Assembly (NCBI GenBank): GCA_023381895.1 | Contig: JAMCTA010000167.1 | Location: 1 to 5,720 of the forward strand | Length of the DNA stretch: 5,720 nt | Reading direction: 5' to 3' | DNA from: Chloroflexota bacterium | GTDB taxonomy: Bacteria > Chloroflexota > UBA4733 | Shown here: in pieces, positions 5,570-5,720 of the stretch | How the letters are laid out: every line of letters begins with the position of its first letter | Position numbering within the stretch: position 1 is the stretch's first letter | The notes under the pieces: model-generated | What the model saw: only the letters and a program-made list of their open reading frames with translations | Database searches by the model: none | Told to the model about the DNA's origin: nothing | Translations under genes and position numbers: made by a program

Positions 5570-5720
5570 ATGGCGCATGGCCTGAACATCAAGTTCCGCC
5601 TGCTGGTTGCTTCAGTGGCCTTGCTGCTGGTGGGCTTTGGTGGAGGCGTGCTAGCCGACCGGGCGAGCCTTGTCCCGGGCGCCAACTATTACGAGCCGCA
5701 ATCCGTAGCCGGGACCTTCA
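5570..5720 (+). CDS. N-terminus of an exported or membrane-anchored protein, possibly an S41 C-terminal processing protease (partial)
   Basis: Fifty codons are visible before the window ends. The protein begins with a short basic stretch (K8, R10), a hydrophobic core (about 11-28) rich in Leu, Val and Gly, then an Ala-Asp-Arg and a Pro/Tyr-containing region. This is a signal peptide or single N-terminal membrane anchor. The layout, an anchor with a GFGGG motif followed by a tyrosine-rich linker, is reminiscent of CtpA-type S41 proteases, which would suit the protease-rich surroundings. No catalytic domain is visible, so the family is a guess; the export signal is the secure part. The start at 5570 is chosen for its strong ribosome site. 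Confidence 0.6.
   Translation, partial: MAHGLNIKFRLLVASVALLLVGFGGGVLADRASLVPGANYYEPQSVAGTF

Noticed and set aside
5443..5685. - strand frame of 80 codons across the divergent region and the start of the last gene
   Set aside because: It overlaps the well-supported + strand start at 5570 with its strong ribosome site and shows no motif.

Overview
The window is a roughly 58-60% G+C bacterial chromosome segment, judged by eye. It is densely coded and carries no mobile-element, CRISPR or RNA-gene signal. The gene set (PspA with the small partners PspAA and PspAB, a glycine-loop HtpX, a lipoprotein-type HtrA with one PDZ domain, TauE/SafE with DUF1634, a short NfeD) fits a Chloroflexota- or Actinobacteria-like lineage. 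The assignment rests on family associations only, so the phylum is tentative.

Left part (1-1935): the tail of a PspA/IM30 gene is followed five bases later by pspAA on the + strand. Converging on it from the - strand is an htpX-pspAB operon. Its two genes overlap by ATGA, and its last stop codon shares the four-base palindrome CTAG with the stop of pspAA. The middle (2146-3351) is an htrA-type serine protease gene on the - strand, separated from htpX by a 17-bp perfect hairpin that is the probable htrA terminator. These five genes form one envelope-stress neighbourhood: a membrane-binding PspA, two PspA-associated proteins, a membrane metalloprotease and an exported serine protease.

A 392-base intergenic region (3352-3743) with several short palindromes separates htrA from a + strand pair, a TauE/SafE (TSUP) transporter and a three-helix DUF1634 protein. 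That pair also overlaps by ATGA and is probably a two-component anion-export system. A convergent short NfeD gene (5017-5385, - strand) follows. The window ends in the start of a + strand gene for an exported or membrane-anchored protein (5570-5720+), possibly an S41 processing protease.

Nothing here is clearly a new system. The most notable points are how tightly several membrane-quality-control families are packed, the shared stop-codon overlap between pspAA and pspAB, and the coupled TSUP-DUF1634 pair, whose second member has no settled function.
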